A stretch of 64,000 bases of DNA from Symbiodinium natans (GCA_905221605.1 CAJNDS010002240.1:333501-397500); one strand, 5' to 3'; counted from the first letter of the stretch, positions 20,769-30,945 are shown. Program-made: numbers and translations. Notes: generated by a model from the letters alone, not told the origin.

Positions 20769-21059
20769 TGCGTGAGGTCGGGTAGTTGCTTGCACTACGC
20801 TTTGGCTCCTCACCAGCCAAATGGTCTCGCACTTGTTTTCTGCACTGGCGTTCGCCTTCAGTCTCCGTCTCGTGCACCCGGGCGGTTTCCAGTTACGCTA
20901 TTGCGCTTACTTCCAACCTATGGGTGACCTACACTCTAGGGATTACTTGAGCCAAATGTGGTGAACAGGCCACGGCGTTCTAAGGTGGTTTCCCCGATGT
21001 GCGGCGGAGCCGACACAAAGGGGTTCCCAAAATGTGCTGTGGTTCGGGGATCATTCACA
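20769..21059 (-). repeat. 3' LTR (in element orientation)
   Basis: 291 bp beginning TG and ending CA, identical by eye over its whole length to 49986-50276. It contains a segment resembling the dinoflagellate spliced leader (20946-20957) and one copy of a short CGGCGGAGCCGA motif (about 21002-21013). Confidence 0.95.
20946..20957 (-). promoter_or_regulatory. Spliced-leader-like segment in the LTR
   Basis: On the minus strand the LTR reads ATTTGGCTCAAG. Its last 11 bases equal the 3' end of the conserved dinoflagellate spliced leader, and the bases before it (CCAC) are close to the leader's CCAT. The same segment is in the other LTR at 50163-50174. It may be a relic of a trans-spliced transcript or part of a working donor-like site (CAAGTAAT). 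Confidence 0.5.
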
Positions 21060-21067
21060 CCCCTCAC
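21060..21067 (-). other. Candidate polypurine tract
   Basis: In element orientation GTGAGGGG abuts the 3' LTR. It is short but in the expected position for plus-strand priming. Confidence 0.4.
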
Positions 21068-21651
21068 GGCTGGGATTTGCAAAAATGCTAGACGAACTTG
21101 CGTCACGAACATACAATGGTCCCAGTTAAAAGCGACTTAAAGTCTGGCCGTTCTCCACTGTTTTGCTCTATTTGCCCGAATTAATAGATGTGAGACAGAC
21201 TTTCAGCTACTGAAGCGTTCAATCCCATCCTTTGTCTGTACAAAGACTTGCTGCTCACGGTTGCAGAATCATGGGCGCGAAAGGCCCTGAAAACATGTCA
21301 GCAAATTGCTGATCCATCACATTGCGTCTCCAGAATGCATGACTGAAAAGCAGTAGCATCGGCCAAGTCAGCAGAGCATGACCCATACCCACTTGGCTAC
21401 CACACGAGCTGCGAAGAATCGCACATTTCCCTCCAGCGGGCGCATTGGCACATTGCCCCGCTGCTGCTATGCAGTGGCCGAAAAGAGAAATAGCATCGGT
21501 GGATATAATGACGTACTCCATCGTGTCATCTGTTGCATCCATAGGGAAAAGAGGAATCAAAACTGAGAACGCAAAGTGCTGAGCCACAACCAGGTTTCAG
21601 GAATACCATGGATTCCAGGGGATGACATACCGGAGGATCCGAGTACATCAT
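21068..21651 (-). other. 3' untranslated part of the retrotransposon
   Basis: About 585 bp between the ORF2 stop and the polypurine tract. A 110-codon minus-strand frame (21255-21587) is present but has no recognisable domain and I do not call it a gene. No telomere-like repeat occurs here. Confidence 0.6.
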
Positions 21652-24600
21652 TCACCCTTTCTTTCCCGATCCCTTTCTCGAATGACCGCGAGGATCTTTG
21701 GGAGCAGCTTGAGGTGTCCCAGGATGAGAAGTCTTGGGCTTCGGCTGACTCATGCGGGCCTTCGCACGTGCCGGCATGTCCGTCTCGTCTGCTTCAGGAT
21801 GACGAGATCCTCCCGACGAAGTAACCGAAGGTGCGGATGCTGAAGGGTCATAGGCAAGGTACAAAGCCGACGCCTTTGGATTCTCCAAATACTGTGTGGG
21901 CTTCAACTTCAGGATGCTCATGTCCTTCTTTTGATCACTCAACCATCTGTCCAGCTTCTTGCTGTACTGGTTGGGTAAAGCGCACCCCGAATCCCTCATC
22001 ACCAGAAGGTTGTTGACGCTCACCTTCTGCGAGTCCATCAAACTGAGCAGCTGGATCGGGTTGATGTATTTGAATGCCGCGTGGTACGGGATCTCAGCGT
22101 TGGGTTTCGTGTAGGAGTAAAGCCTCACGTTCAGCACCTGATAGATGATTTTGGCCATGAACATGTGGACCCTTTGCCCGGCTTCAGCAAATGCTTTGGG
22201 GTCCTCGGCCTCATCAGGAATCATGGGGAGGTTAAAGCTCTCCTTGTTGTATCCCAGCTGGATCGCCCCACGCATGACGTAGAAGACGAACTTGTTGGCG
22301 TAATAACGCTCAATCATGAACTGCTGGTTCTCCACAGAGCTGGCATACTGTCTTACCTCGTCTTCCATGAGGTCTCTCGGCAACGCCGTGTCCTCATCGA
22401 TGGGGACAATTGGCCATGTCCCAGATGCGTCGTGTCTCATGCCTGAGGCGAACTGGTCCTTCATCTTCTTGTATGGAGTCATGATGATCTTCTCGAACAG
22501 ATTCCATTTATGGACCAACACGTACGCAAAGAAGGCGTCGAGGTGACAGTACAACCTGAAGTTGTGGTCCACGCACGCTGCGTAGTCGGTGTCAATGTTG
22601 ACATTGCACTCCAGCGCAAGGCGAGCTTTCCTCTCGTTTCGATCGTCCAATGAATCGCCTTCCCTGTCTCCCACCAGCACGAATGCTCGCTGGTTCTGCG
22701 CATCCATCTCCACCTCTTCTTGGTTGGGAGCCTCCATCTCCACATCGCGGTACATGTCGCGAATCTCGTCGGGGATCTCCTCGGCCTCAGGCTCCGCCAC
22801 GCTTTCCCGTGGACTGTTTGCCTCCTCATCCCCTGCTGGATTCTGCACCCCGCGGAGCGGAAGCGCATCCTCCTGGACAGGTTCTGAAGGTGGCTCATCT
22901 TCCACTTCAATCTCCACAACCTCGTTGTTGACGACGGCAGCGGCCTGATTGAGCGCCTGGCGAACCACTTCCGGATCAATCCTTTCGGGTTCCGGATTGG
23001 CGCGCACATGCTGGATCCTCCCCATGGACAAGAAAACTCTCCCACACGTGAGGCAGATCGCGAAGCTCGCAGGGGTATGCCTGCCGCAGCAGGGGCAAAC
23101 CCTCAAAATCAGCGGGTCGCTTGTGGTGGTGTGTGTCGTCACACGCCGGAATGTCCTTGAGAGAAACTGGAAAGCACGTTTGATGATGTTTCCAGGAACG
23201 GTGTCGCCCGCCTGCTCAATTGCTTGCAAGATCTCGCGCCTCTCGCCTTCATGCGGGCCAGCGTCGGTGCCTTCCATGGTGCTGACGAGGTCTTCCACCG
23301 AAGGTTTTGGAGGATCACGATCAGGATTGATACGTGCGTCCCCGTACCCTTCGACCATCTCCTTGGACAGCTCTTTGGAGTACACCTTGAAGACTTCGCT
23401 GAACTCGAAGTACCTTCCTTGGCTTGGCATGCAGATCCAAACGTGCTTGACGGCCTCGAATGGAATTTGCCGCTGGACGAGAAACATTCCATTGATCGTG
23501 ATCACTGCATTGTAGCGCATGAGCTCATAGGCTGGAACGTACAATACTGCAATTGGTGACCTCGGCCTTCCGGGAATCCTTGTTCTCACCGTCTGATTTC
23601 TCGGATCCCATGGCGGGAACGTCCCGAAGTGGCTGTGGACCCGACCGCCTGACGCCCCTCCACCTGGAAGAAGTCCTTTCGCCACGATGTTGGCGAGAAG
23701 CTCTGGGGCCGTGGTGTGATACCCCCCACCAATCTGGTTGACCAGGCTTGTGGTCAAGTGGCATGCGACCCTGTCGTCATTCACCCGCACCAGTGAATTG
23801 GAGTTGCTGGAGTGTCCACTTGTGGCCCTGATCGCCCATGGCTGCACCCAATTGTCGCATCGACGAAGGGTCCCGGACGTAATGTCGTGTGTCAACCTGT
23901 GTCCTCCGAGTTCTTCAAGTTGGGCACGTTGGGTTGCACCGACGCCCGGAGTACCGTCCCACGGCGTATCGGATGCCCTCTGTCCAGGTTTGGGCGCCAC
24001 GATCTTGATGCCCAGGAATTGAAGTCTGATCCTTCCGTTCGTGCGGTACTCGTAGTACGCGTAGTCGATCAGCATTTGGATTCGTCTCTGATACTCAGAG
24101 TTGTCGTCTCGAGCTGAACTCCTTGCATAGTATCTCCCGCTTTGCCAGAAGTTCTCCAAGTTGATGAAGTCTTTGAGCATCACCCATCCGCCTGTGTCGC
24201 ACGGGATTGTTGGGAGCTGATTGTGCATGTAGTTCGTCTCCCTGTTTGCTAGGCGGTGCCTAAGCAAACGTTGCACATCATAGCCCAGGGATTTGATCCT
24301 GCGATGATAATCCCGATTGCGATGGTTGTCATTGGAGGATGTCGCGGGAACCAGGGCCGAAAAGTGCCTGTGAGCGAACCTTGCACCCTTGATGGGTAGG
24401 AGCCGGAGGTCCCCTCCGATGACCAGCTTGCCGATGTTCACGTATCCCATGTTCGAGGAAGGATACTCATCGATGTCGCTTCGGAGAGGGTGTGTTGCAA
24501 CGTCTCCTCCAACCTCCTGCTCAATCAATCGGCGCGTTGCATCCTGCGATTGTAATCCGATCTCATAGATGCTCTGCCCACCGACCCACGATACGTCCTC

Positions 24601-27600
24601 GATGGACTTGATGATGTCAAGGCAAGACTTCGGCTCGTGGTAGCGAATCTCGACGAATGAACGAGCATTGCCGGCGTTGTTCGCAATCCACCGCCTAGGA
24701 GCTGGCGCAGCTTTGGGCTCTGGAAGATCAGGTCTCGGTTGGGGCCTGCGTTTGGGTCGAAGCGTTCTTGTCGCAGTTTCTTCTGGTTCTTCATCGACTT
24801 CGATCACGACCACTGTAGGATCCTCAACTGAGATTGATGCTTGACGCCGTCTTGGCAGCGGGCCTCTGGAATCCTCCGAAGACGCTGCAGCTCCAGGCTC
24901 AACGCTTTCCCCATCCCCACCCGGAGTATCCGAAGCGGTTCCTGGTACTTGCGGAGCGCGAGCGGCATCTCGCAAATTCTTCTCTGCCCATCTCTGGAAA
25001 ATCTCTGTTGGTGGCGTACTGCTTGACTTGTGCATCTTAGCCAGGCTTTTCCCAATGATGCTGAATGCTTCGTTCACCACCAGAGCGTTGTACCCCCCAT
25101 TTGCTTCGCAATTTCGGGTGTTGTGGCCATAGTTGCCGCAAGCAAGGCACATGCTGGGTGGCTGCATGCCAGCGGTTATGCGTAGGGCATTGAGTGCTCG
25201 GACGTAACCTTCACAAGGACGTGATATCTCACCCAGCTCGGTCTCGTTCGGTTCTTGCATGGTGGGGATAGAGCTTGCCTCGGGCACGCCCATATCGTCG
25301 TCTTCCTGCCCCTCGGGTTCCACGCCGGAGGATCCGAGCGCTTCCCCTTCATGGGCTTGATCCTCACCTTCTGGTTCTCCACCACGAGGTTCTGCACTGG
25401 GGACGGGTGCTGCGGAGAACTCTTCAGGTCGTTGATCTTCCGGAGAAAGGGTTCCGAGGACTGGCTCCTCAATTGGCAGGACTCGATCGACAAGGACCGC
25501 ATGCCATTCTCCTTGGAGTAAAGTGTTCTCGTACTCCATGATCTGCTGAATCGTCTCTGCATCATTTGCCCGGCGAGGACGACGTTTTCGATTCTCCACG
25601 GCAGTAATTCGCACCGCCTCCGCTGCAGCAAACCGATAGAAAGACCGTTCGATTCCTCGAAGACAAGCGAGATGATCTTCGTACGATCCCCAGGCTTCGA
25701 ATGCCGAAGGATACCTGCATGCGATTGTCAGGATGCCGAGCGCAACCTCCAGGGTGTCTCCCATGAGCTCGGCGGCCGGGTCGGCATTGCCATTGTACAT
25801 GCCTTTGACCTCGTCCTGATCGAAGATGCTATGGAGGAAGCCTGCATAGGCTGCGTTGCCTGCATCGTACAAGGGCAAGAGGCAGGCCATGCCGTCCACC
25901 GTGTACCCGAAGTCCCACGACAACCGTCTCCCCTTCGCCCATCTGGTGTATTCGCTGGCTTGTTTGGTGTTCAAGCGCAACCCAGCCGAGGACGAGACGA
26001 TTTTGCCATAGTTGGTGTACGCGACCTTCGAGCATGCAAAGATGTACGATTTGAGATCCTCCTTGGGAATCACTGGGGATCCATCCTGGTACACAAAGTC
26101 ATGTTTCTGAGCAAATATGGCGCACCCTGCAGCATGGCGTTCTGACTTCCGAACCTCCTCCCATTTGTTGACGCCATAGTCCTTGTCCCACATTGCTTTG
26201 AGCGAACAGAAGGGACAATACGCTGGAGATTGGATTGGTCCGAACTCGCCTTGGAAGGAGCTCTTCAGCTTGTTGAACTCGTCGACGCATGCCTGACACA
26301 CATGGAATTGGCCACTCGGGGCAGTGGGGTGCTTGCTGATGAGGCCCTCGATGTCAATCCAGTAGGTTTCTCCGTCATAGAACGGTTCTGGATTGACCAT
26401 GGCGATGTCCGCATCCACCCACGTCATGTCCACGCCTCCGCGGATGCCCTCAAGCTCCGATGCCCTCTCCACGACCCGTTGATGTCGTTCTTGCGTGTCA
26501 TCATTGGCCGATGCGGTCCGAACATCGTCGCTGCTCGACGGTGCAAAGACCGCCTTCGCATCCGCAGTCTCCATGTTCACGGAGTCCAAGTGAGGTTCGC
26601 AATCGCCCATGCTCTCTGGGGGTGCCATGCAAAGCGTGATGATCTTCTCTTGCAGCAAATGTTTGTCGAATGCCGCCACCGCCAAATGCATCTCCTCCGG
26701 ATTGATCCGGAAATTGTCGCTGCCCTTATGGAGAGTCACAGCAATTCGAGCCCACAGCAGTGATGACGTGAACACAATGCATCCCCTTGCTCGGAGCTCC
26801 ACTGCGATCCAATCAATGGCAGCCCATGGCATCGCTGCACCAACGTCCTTCCCGATGAAACGGGGATCGTCGTTGAGGGTCACAATCACGGCACGTTGCA
26901 GAAGGTCTGACAAGTCCATGATTGGATCGACGAACCACTTTCGCATGTTCTCGGGAGTCGCATTGCCATGCTCCCAAACCAGGAGATCATTGATGGCTCT
27001 GAACGACAAGTAGACGTGCGCGGTGACGTCGATGCTCTGCCCAGGACCTCTCCACTCTCGGACTGCATCTCTGGCCTTGGTGGCAACGACTTGGAATCCT
27101 TCAGGTAGGAGTGGATCGAGGCTTTCGTCAACGGTCTGGCAATACGAATGGGCATCATACCATCCCTTTTCTTGGAGCTTGCTGGCCATCGTGTAGGTCA
27201 AGCGGTTCTTGGTTTTCGTCCACACCTCGAAGTCCGCCAGGATGATCGTCTTGCTGGATCGCACCGCTGTGACGTCGGGGGTACTTGCCTGACGAATGGA
27301 AGCGCTGAACTTTCTCAGTCCAGCCGTCAACAAGGCTCTCTGCTCCGGGCTGCTGTTGAAGTGGAAAATTCCCAGCTCTCCCGTAGCCGTGGATTGCATG
27401 ACCGCCGCAAACATTGTGCCAGGAGTTGGTAGCTGACGAATTGTGCACAAGAAAACCTTCTCGTACAGCACCTTGTAAAGTCGTAGCCACTCCACATCCC
27501 CTTTCTTCATGAATGTTGCCATGTGAAACGCACCTGCGAGATTCGACTGGCTCATCCCGTAGAGCTTGGCAAGGTGTGTGGTGACGCGCCGAAGGTAAAC

Positions 27601-30600
27601 TTGCTCACTGCTGGTTCCAAATTTCCCGTTGATCTTGGGCGTCTGATCACGCGCGGGCAGGACATCTGTAGGATCATCTTTGTGAACGATGATGGTTGTA
27701 CCCAGCTGCACGCGATGTCTGGATTGGAACTTGACGAACTTCTCCATGTACCCATCGGGAGTAGGTTCCAGGTACCAGCGAACTTCATCGGGTTCACCTT
27801 CTGGTTGGGCAGTTGGCTCAGCTCCCCGAGGATCGGAAGAGCTGGCCGCGGTTCCCGGTTGGGATGCCGCGGAGCGGACATCCTCCGGTCCCCGCTGCCT
27901 CTTGGCGGATTCACCTCTTGCTTCGGCAAAGGATGCGCCCGTTGCCTGCCTTGGTGATGGCGTAGACGTCGATCTGTTGGCAGGATGATCCTCTTCCACG
28001 AAAGGAGCCGGCCCTTCCGGAACGGATGGGGATGCAGGCCCTGCGGGATGTTGACGTTGAACATTCACCCAAGGCGGATGCGAATTCAATGCCGGAGGAA
28101 ACACCGTGCCTGTTGGATCGGGCTTCAGGTACGGCGGCTGTTCACGTCCTTCGGAGTAACACTCGGCTCGCAGGTTCGTGATCTCGGACATCCAAGACCT
28201 GTGAGTCCTGTACATGTCGTGGACCGCCCTCAAGACGTTCTGCTCGGCAGCCAGCTGGTTCCACGAGCTGTGTGAAAAGGAAGCTGGTAACCCGAGACCG
28301 GTTGGTGGCGGGGCCATGACGACAGTTGTCGCATTCACCAACGACTCCCTGAGCTCGGCTCCGGTCGTTCTCGATGGTTCCGATGGCCACACCGTCCGAC
28401 TGTCGTCGAGGTATTCGTGGGCTGTATGCATGGCGACCGACAACCCTTGGAGGCTGTTGACTGCATGAGCAACCGCCGCGGACACGTTCTCCGGGGGGTC
28501 GACCACGATCTCGATCAGATCCCACACATTCATCTGCGTGTGCTCGGCGACCTGATTGTGGCTTCTCAAGCAGTAACCCACTTGCTTCGCCATTGACCAA
28601 ATCAGATCCAGCAAATCCCAGAAGTCCTGGGTGAGGAGCATGCATGGTAGCCCTTCACGACGGTTGGGGAGGTTCTCGCGAAAGTAGGAATTAAGCCGCA
28701 TCCAGTCGTTGTACCTGGTCACATAGATCCACGGACTCTTGGTAACGACTGTTCTGCAAATGACATTCGGATCAAGATATCCGTCCATAGTCACCACCGT
28801 CAAACATGGATATTGAGGATCCAAACGCCCTTGTTCAGCATCTTGAACCAAAACGTCGACGAACATGTCAATGTTCTTGAAGAGGTCAATCTCAATGACG
28901 TGGTCCAGAAGCTCCTGCAGCACCTGTCGAGTCGAATCAGTGCTTATCGCAGTCTTGACGACCTTGATAAACGTTGTGACATGGCTAAGGACTGTCTTGT
29001 AGCTCTCCGCACTCCTTGCTGGCAACAGGCTTTCCACCACACCTCGAAACAGCTCCCGAACTCTGACTTCAGGAAAACCATATGGGCTGGATGGTGCCGC
29101 AACTGCCGCCAAAAGGATAGCTGGCACTCCAAATTCCACCCACGCCGCAATGTTCGCATTCGTGGCGACCATGCCTTGCTCCAATCGTCCAGGAAGAGGT
29201 TGCCCTCTCAATGATCGCAGCGCATGACATGTCGTGCGCAAAGCAGTCATCCCATTGCCAACGGGGATGTTGATGCCCGATCTCTGGTACGGCAGGGAAA
29301 AGAGGTCTTGAGGTCGCGACCATGGAACATGCGGAGGGATGGGCCTCTGCTGTTGTCCGTCCATGCTGGTTCTAGGACCGGCGGAGCCGAATCCCTTCCC
29401 CAGATGCAGATCCGAGCCGGCGGAGCCGAACTCCTCACTGCACTTTGGATTAGGGTCGGAGGATCCGAACCCTGTTCCAGGTGTAGGACAAACAATTATG
29501 CAAGTACCTTGGAATTCATGTTGCACCTGGCTGTTACTGCAACGCAAACTGACATGAACAAGTACACATGAAGCTGCCACATGAACACTCTGAGCAGAGC
29601 CCCTGCGGATGTTACGAGCTTCATCACGCCATGCGTTGTGCAACAACTTTGCCATGTGTGGTGTGTAGTTTCCTGCCTCCTTGAGCGCCTGACCTCTTGG
29701 TGTGCCATGTTCATGTGTGTTGTCACACGTGACCCCTTTGAGGTTCAACATGGTTGACACATTCGTGGCGATACACCAAGCTTTGAGTAAAGGAATGCCG
29801 TCTTTGTCAACAACACCCATCATGCAACCGTCCATTCGTGCAACACGCAATGAATGCTGCTTTATTAGGGCTTGAACTTCGGGCCAACTCCAATACAAAC
29901 AGGTTTTCGGCAACTCAAAAGCAAGTTTGGGGGAAAATGCCGCCAGCTTTCGCAAAAGGCGTTTGAGAGCTTTGAGTAAGTCCCTAAATTTCTTCCGATG
30001 CTCCTTTCCCTTTTCAGTTTCACCCTCCACTTCGTTCACCTTGATCCAATTGGACCCCCCAGTGCACGGAAGAGAAGCGAAAACAAGAATCGGACATTTG
30101 GGATTGGATTTTCGGAATCGTTCCGCCTCCTTGAGGATGTTGCTTTCACATGCCTTGGTTTGAGCTTGGAGAGCTTCATGCACGCGCATGACGTGAGCTC
30201 CCCTTGTAGCACTCGAGGATTTACCCAAGCTACTGTCCTTAGAGCAACAGAATTCAATGGTCATCCTGTCCTTACCCGACGGTAACTTCTCAACAGAACT
30301 GCAGGCCTTGGGGTCCCCAACCTTGGCGTCCCGCTCAGAAAGCATTTTCAACAAGAGGCGTGACACTTTACTGGTTCTCTTTCCACACCCATCCCCGTGA
30401 GTCTCGACAGCTTCACGTGATGCATGATGATGTTGCATGCCGCACACACCCTTCATGTTTTCAGGGGCTTTGAGTCCATGAATGAGAAACTCAGTAGCTT
30501 CGTTGACATACATGATGTTCGGGGCCCCGCTTCCCTGTGGAACGCAGATCCTCCGACCGTGGCAGCAATCAGCAATTGTGAATCTCTCCCACTTCATGCA

Positions 30601-30945
30601 ATCAACTATGTTTTTGTACTGTGCCGACTTTCGAAACTTCGGCTTGTCAGGAACCTCGACGATAGTAGTCGCCCCTTTCTTCCGGGCCTCAAAGACTAAA
30701 TCAATGACCTCCCCCCAGGGGTAATCTACGACGCCTCGGTCCTCATAAAAGCGTTCTCTAGGATCAACATCAAGCCATGAAGCTCGATTCAGCGCCCCTG
30801 CTCCTATGAACAGAACGTTCCGAAGATCCTTGAACGACCATTTAATAAATGTCTTTGCAGTACTGGTAGGCGCCGCGTGCATCCGCTTCCGGTACGCAGA
30901 CGATGTTGACGTCCGGCGGTGCATACGTTTGCCACCAGTTATCAT
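21652..30945 (-). CDS. Retrotransposon ORF2: 3097-residue multidomain protein
   Basis: One uninterrupted frame following pol. Regions, by approximate residue: 40-420, a methyltransferase-like part with IEFCCSKDSSLG (about 230), a PC dipeptide in FASLPCTGGS (about 294) and FELPKT (about 345), in the order of motifs I, IV and VI of cytosine methyltransferases but divergent; 1550-1605, paired CxxC with a C2HC arrangement (CPFC ... HAAGC); 1931-1945, a CCHC knuckle CLACGNYGHNTRNC; 2200-2500, a Tpt1/KptA-like RNA 2'-phosphotransferase with LLRHRL, GGWVMLKD, WAIRATSGHS, GGGYHTT, VHSHF and NGMFL in family order; 2615-2635, a zinc ribbon CPCC...CLTC; and a basic C-terminal tail. Linkers are acidic or proline-rich. 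Remaining parts are unrecognised. The first Met is used; it lies 104 bp inside the end of pol, in the +1 frame, so expression could be by frameshift, re-initiation or a separate transcript. Domain calls are from motifs seen by eye. Confidence 0.85.
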   Translation of the reverse strand: MITGGKRMHRRTSTSSAYRKRMHAAPTSTAKTFIKWSFKDLRNVLFIGAGALNRASWLDVDPRERFYEDRGVVDYPWGEVIDLVFEARKKGATTIVEVPDKPKFRKSAQYKNIVDCMKWERFTIADCCHGRRICVPQGSGAPNIMYVNEATEFLIHGLKAPENMKGVCGMQHHHASREAVETHGDGCGKRTSKVSRLLLKMLSERDAKVGDPKACSSVEKLPSGKDRMTIEFCCSKDSSLGKSSSATRGAHVMRVHEALQAQTKACESNILKEAERFRKSNPKCPILVFASLPCTGGSNWIKVNEVEGETEKGKEHRKKFRDLLKALKRLLRKLAAFSPKLAFELPKTCLYWSWPEVQALIKQHSLRVARMDGCMMGVVDKDGIPLLKAWCIATNVSTMLNLKGVTCDNTHEHGTPRGQALKEAGNYTPHMAKLLHNAWRDEARNIRRGSAQSVHVAASCVLVHVSLRCSNSQVQHEFQGTCIIVCPTPGTGFGSSDPNPKCSEEFGSAGSDLHLGKGFGSAGPRTSMDGQQQRPIPPHVPWSRPQDLFSLPYQRSGINIPVGNGMTALRTTCHALRSLRGQPLPGRLEQGMVATNANIAAWVEFGVPAILLAAVAAPSSPYGFPEVRVRELFRGVVESLLPARSAESYKTVLSHVTTFIKVVKTAISTDSTRQVLQELLDHVIEIDLFKNIDMFVDVLVQDAEQGRLDPQYPCLTVVTMDGYLDPNVICRTVVTKSPWIYVTRYNDWMRLNSYFRENLPNRREGLPCMLLTQDFWDLLDLIWSMAKQVGYCLRSHNQVAEHTQMNVWDLIEIVVDPPENVSAAVAHAVNSLQGLSVAMHTAHEYLDDSRTVWPSEPSRTTGAELRESLVNATTVVMAPPPTGLGLPASFSHSSWNQLAAEQNVLRAVHDMYRTHRSWMSEITNLRAECYSEGREQPPYLKPDPTGTVFPPALNSHPPWVNVQRQHPAGPASPSVPEGPAPFVEEDHPANRSTSTPSPRQATGASFAEARGESAKRQRGPEDVRSAASQPGTAASSSDPRGAEPTAQPEGEPDEVRWYLEPTPDGYMEKFVKFQSRHRVQLGTTIIVHKDDPTDVLPARDQTPKINGKFGTSSEQVYLRRVTTHLAKLYGMSQSNLAGAFHMATFMKKGDVEWLRLYKVLYEKVFLCTIRQLPTPGTMFAAVMQSTATGELGIFHFNSSPEQRALLTAGLRKFSASIRQASTPDVTAVRSSKTIILADFEVWTKTKNRLTYTMASKLQEKGWYDAHSYCQTVDESLDPLLPEGFQVVATKARDAVREWRGPGQSIDVTAHVYLSFRAINDLLVWEHGNATPENMRKWFVDPIMDLSDLLQRAVIVTLNDDPRFIGKDVGAAMPWAAIDWIAVELRARGCIVFTSSLLWARIAVTLHKGSDNFRINPEEMHLAVAAFDKHLLQEKIITLCMAPPESMGDCEPHLDSVNMETADAKAVFAPSSSDDVRTASANDDTQERHQRVVERASELEGIRGGVDMTWVDADIAMVNPEPFYDGETYWIDIEGLISKHPTAPSGQFHVCQACVDEFNKLKSSFQGEFGPIQSPAYCPFCSLKAMWDKDYGVNKWEEVRKSERHAAGCAIFAQKHDFVYQDGSPVIPKEDLKSYIFACSKVAYTNYGKIVSSSAGLRLNTKQASEYTRWAKGRRLSWDFGYTVDGMACLLPLYDAGNAAYAGFLHSIFDQDEVKGMYNGNADPAAELMGDTLEVALGILTIACRYPSAFEAWGSYEDHLACLRGIERSFYRFAAAEAVRITAVENRKRRPRRANDAETIQQIMEYENTLLQGEWHAVLVDRVLPIEEPVLGTLSPEDQRPEEFSAAPVPSAEPRGGEPEGEDQAHEGEALGSSGVEPEGQEDDDMGVPEASSIPTMQEPNETELGEISRPCEGYVRALNALRITAGMQPPSMCLACGNYGHNTRNCEANGGYNALVVNEAFSIIGKSLAKMHKSSSTPPTEIFQRWAEKNLRDAARAPQVPGTASDTPGGDGESVEPGAAASSEDSRGPLPRRRQASISVEDPTVVVIEVDEEPEETATRTLRPKRRPQPRPDLPEPKAAPAPRRWIANNAGNARSFVEIRYHEPKSCLDIIKSIEDVSWVGGQSIYEIGLQSQDATRRLIEQEVGGDVATHPLRSDIDEYPSSNMGYVNIGKLVIGGDLRLLPIKGARFAHRHFSALVPATSSNDNHRNRDYHRRIKSLGYDVQRLLRHRLANRETNYMHNQLPTIPCDTGGWVMLKDFINLENFWQSGRYYARSSARDDNSEYQRRIQMLIDYAYYEYRTNGRIRLQFLGIKIVAPKPGQRASDTPWDGTPGVGATQRAQLEELGGHRLTHDITSGTLRRCDNWVQPWAIRATSGHSSNSNSLVRVNDDRVACHLTTSLVNQIGGGYHTTAPELLANIVAKGLLPGGGASGGRVHSHFGTFPPWDPRNQTVRTRIPGRPRSPIAVLYVPAYELMRYNAVITINGMFLVQRQIPFEAVKHVWICMPSQGRYFEFSEVFKVYSKELSKEMVEGYGDARINPDRDPPKPSVEDLVSTMEGTDAGPHEGERREILQAIEQAGDTVPGNIIKRAFQFLSRTFRRVTTHTTTSDPLILRVCPCCGRHTPASFAICLTCGRVFLSMGRIQHVRANPEPERIDPEVVRQALNQAAAVVNNEVVEIEVEDEPPSEPVQEDALPLRGVQNPAGDEEANSPRESVAEPEAEEIPDEIRDMYRDVEMEAPNQEEVEMDAQNQRAFVLVGDREGDSLDDRNERKARLALECNVNIDTDYAACVDHNFRLYCHLDAFFAYVLVHKWNLFEKIIMTPYKKMKDQFASGMRHDASGTWPIVPIDEDTALPRDLMEDEVRQYASSVENQQFMIERYYANKFVFYVMRGAIQLGYNKESFNLPMIPDEAEDPKAFAEAGQRVHMFMAKIIYQVLNVRLYSYTKPNAEIPYHAAFKYINPIQLLSLMDSQKVSVNNLLVMRDSGCALPNQYSKKLDRWLSDQKKDMSILKLKPTQYLENPKASALYLAYDPSASAPSVTSSGGSRHPEADETDMPARAKARMSQPKPKTSHPGTPQAAPKDPRGHSRKGSGKKG

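Noticed and set aside
25672-26763. Long plus-strand frames within ORF2 and similar shadows in ORF1
   Set aside because: They are antisense to continuous retrotransposon coding sequence and lack recognisable domains.
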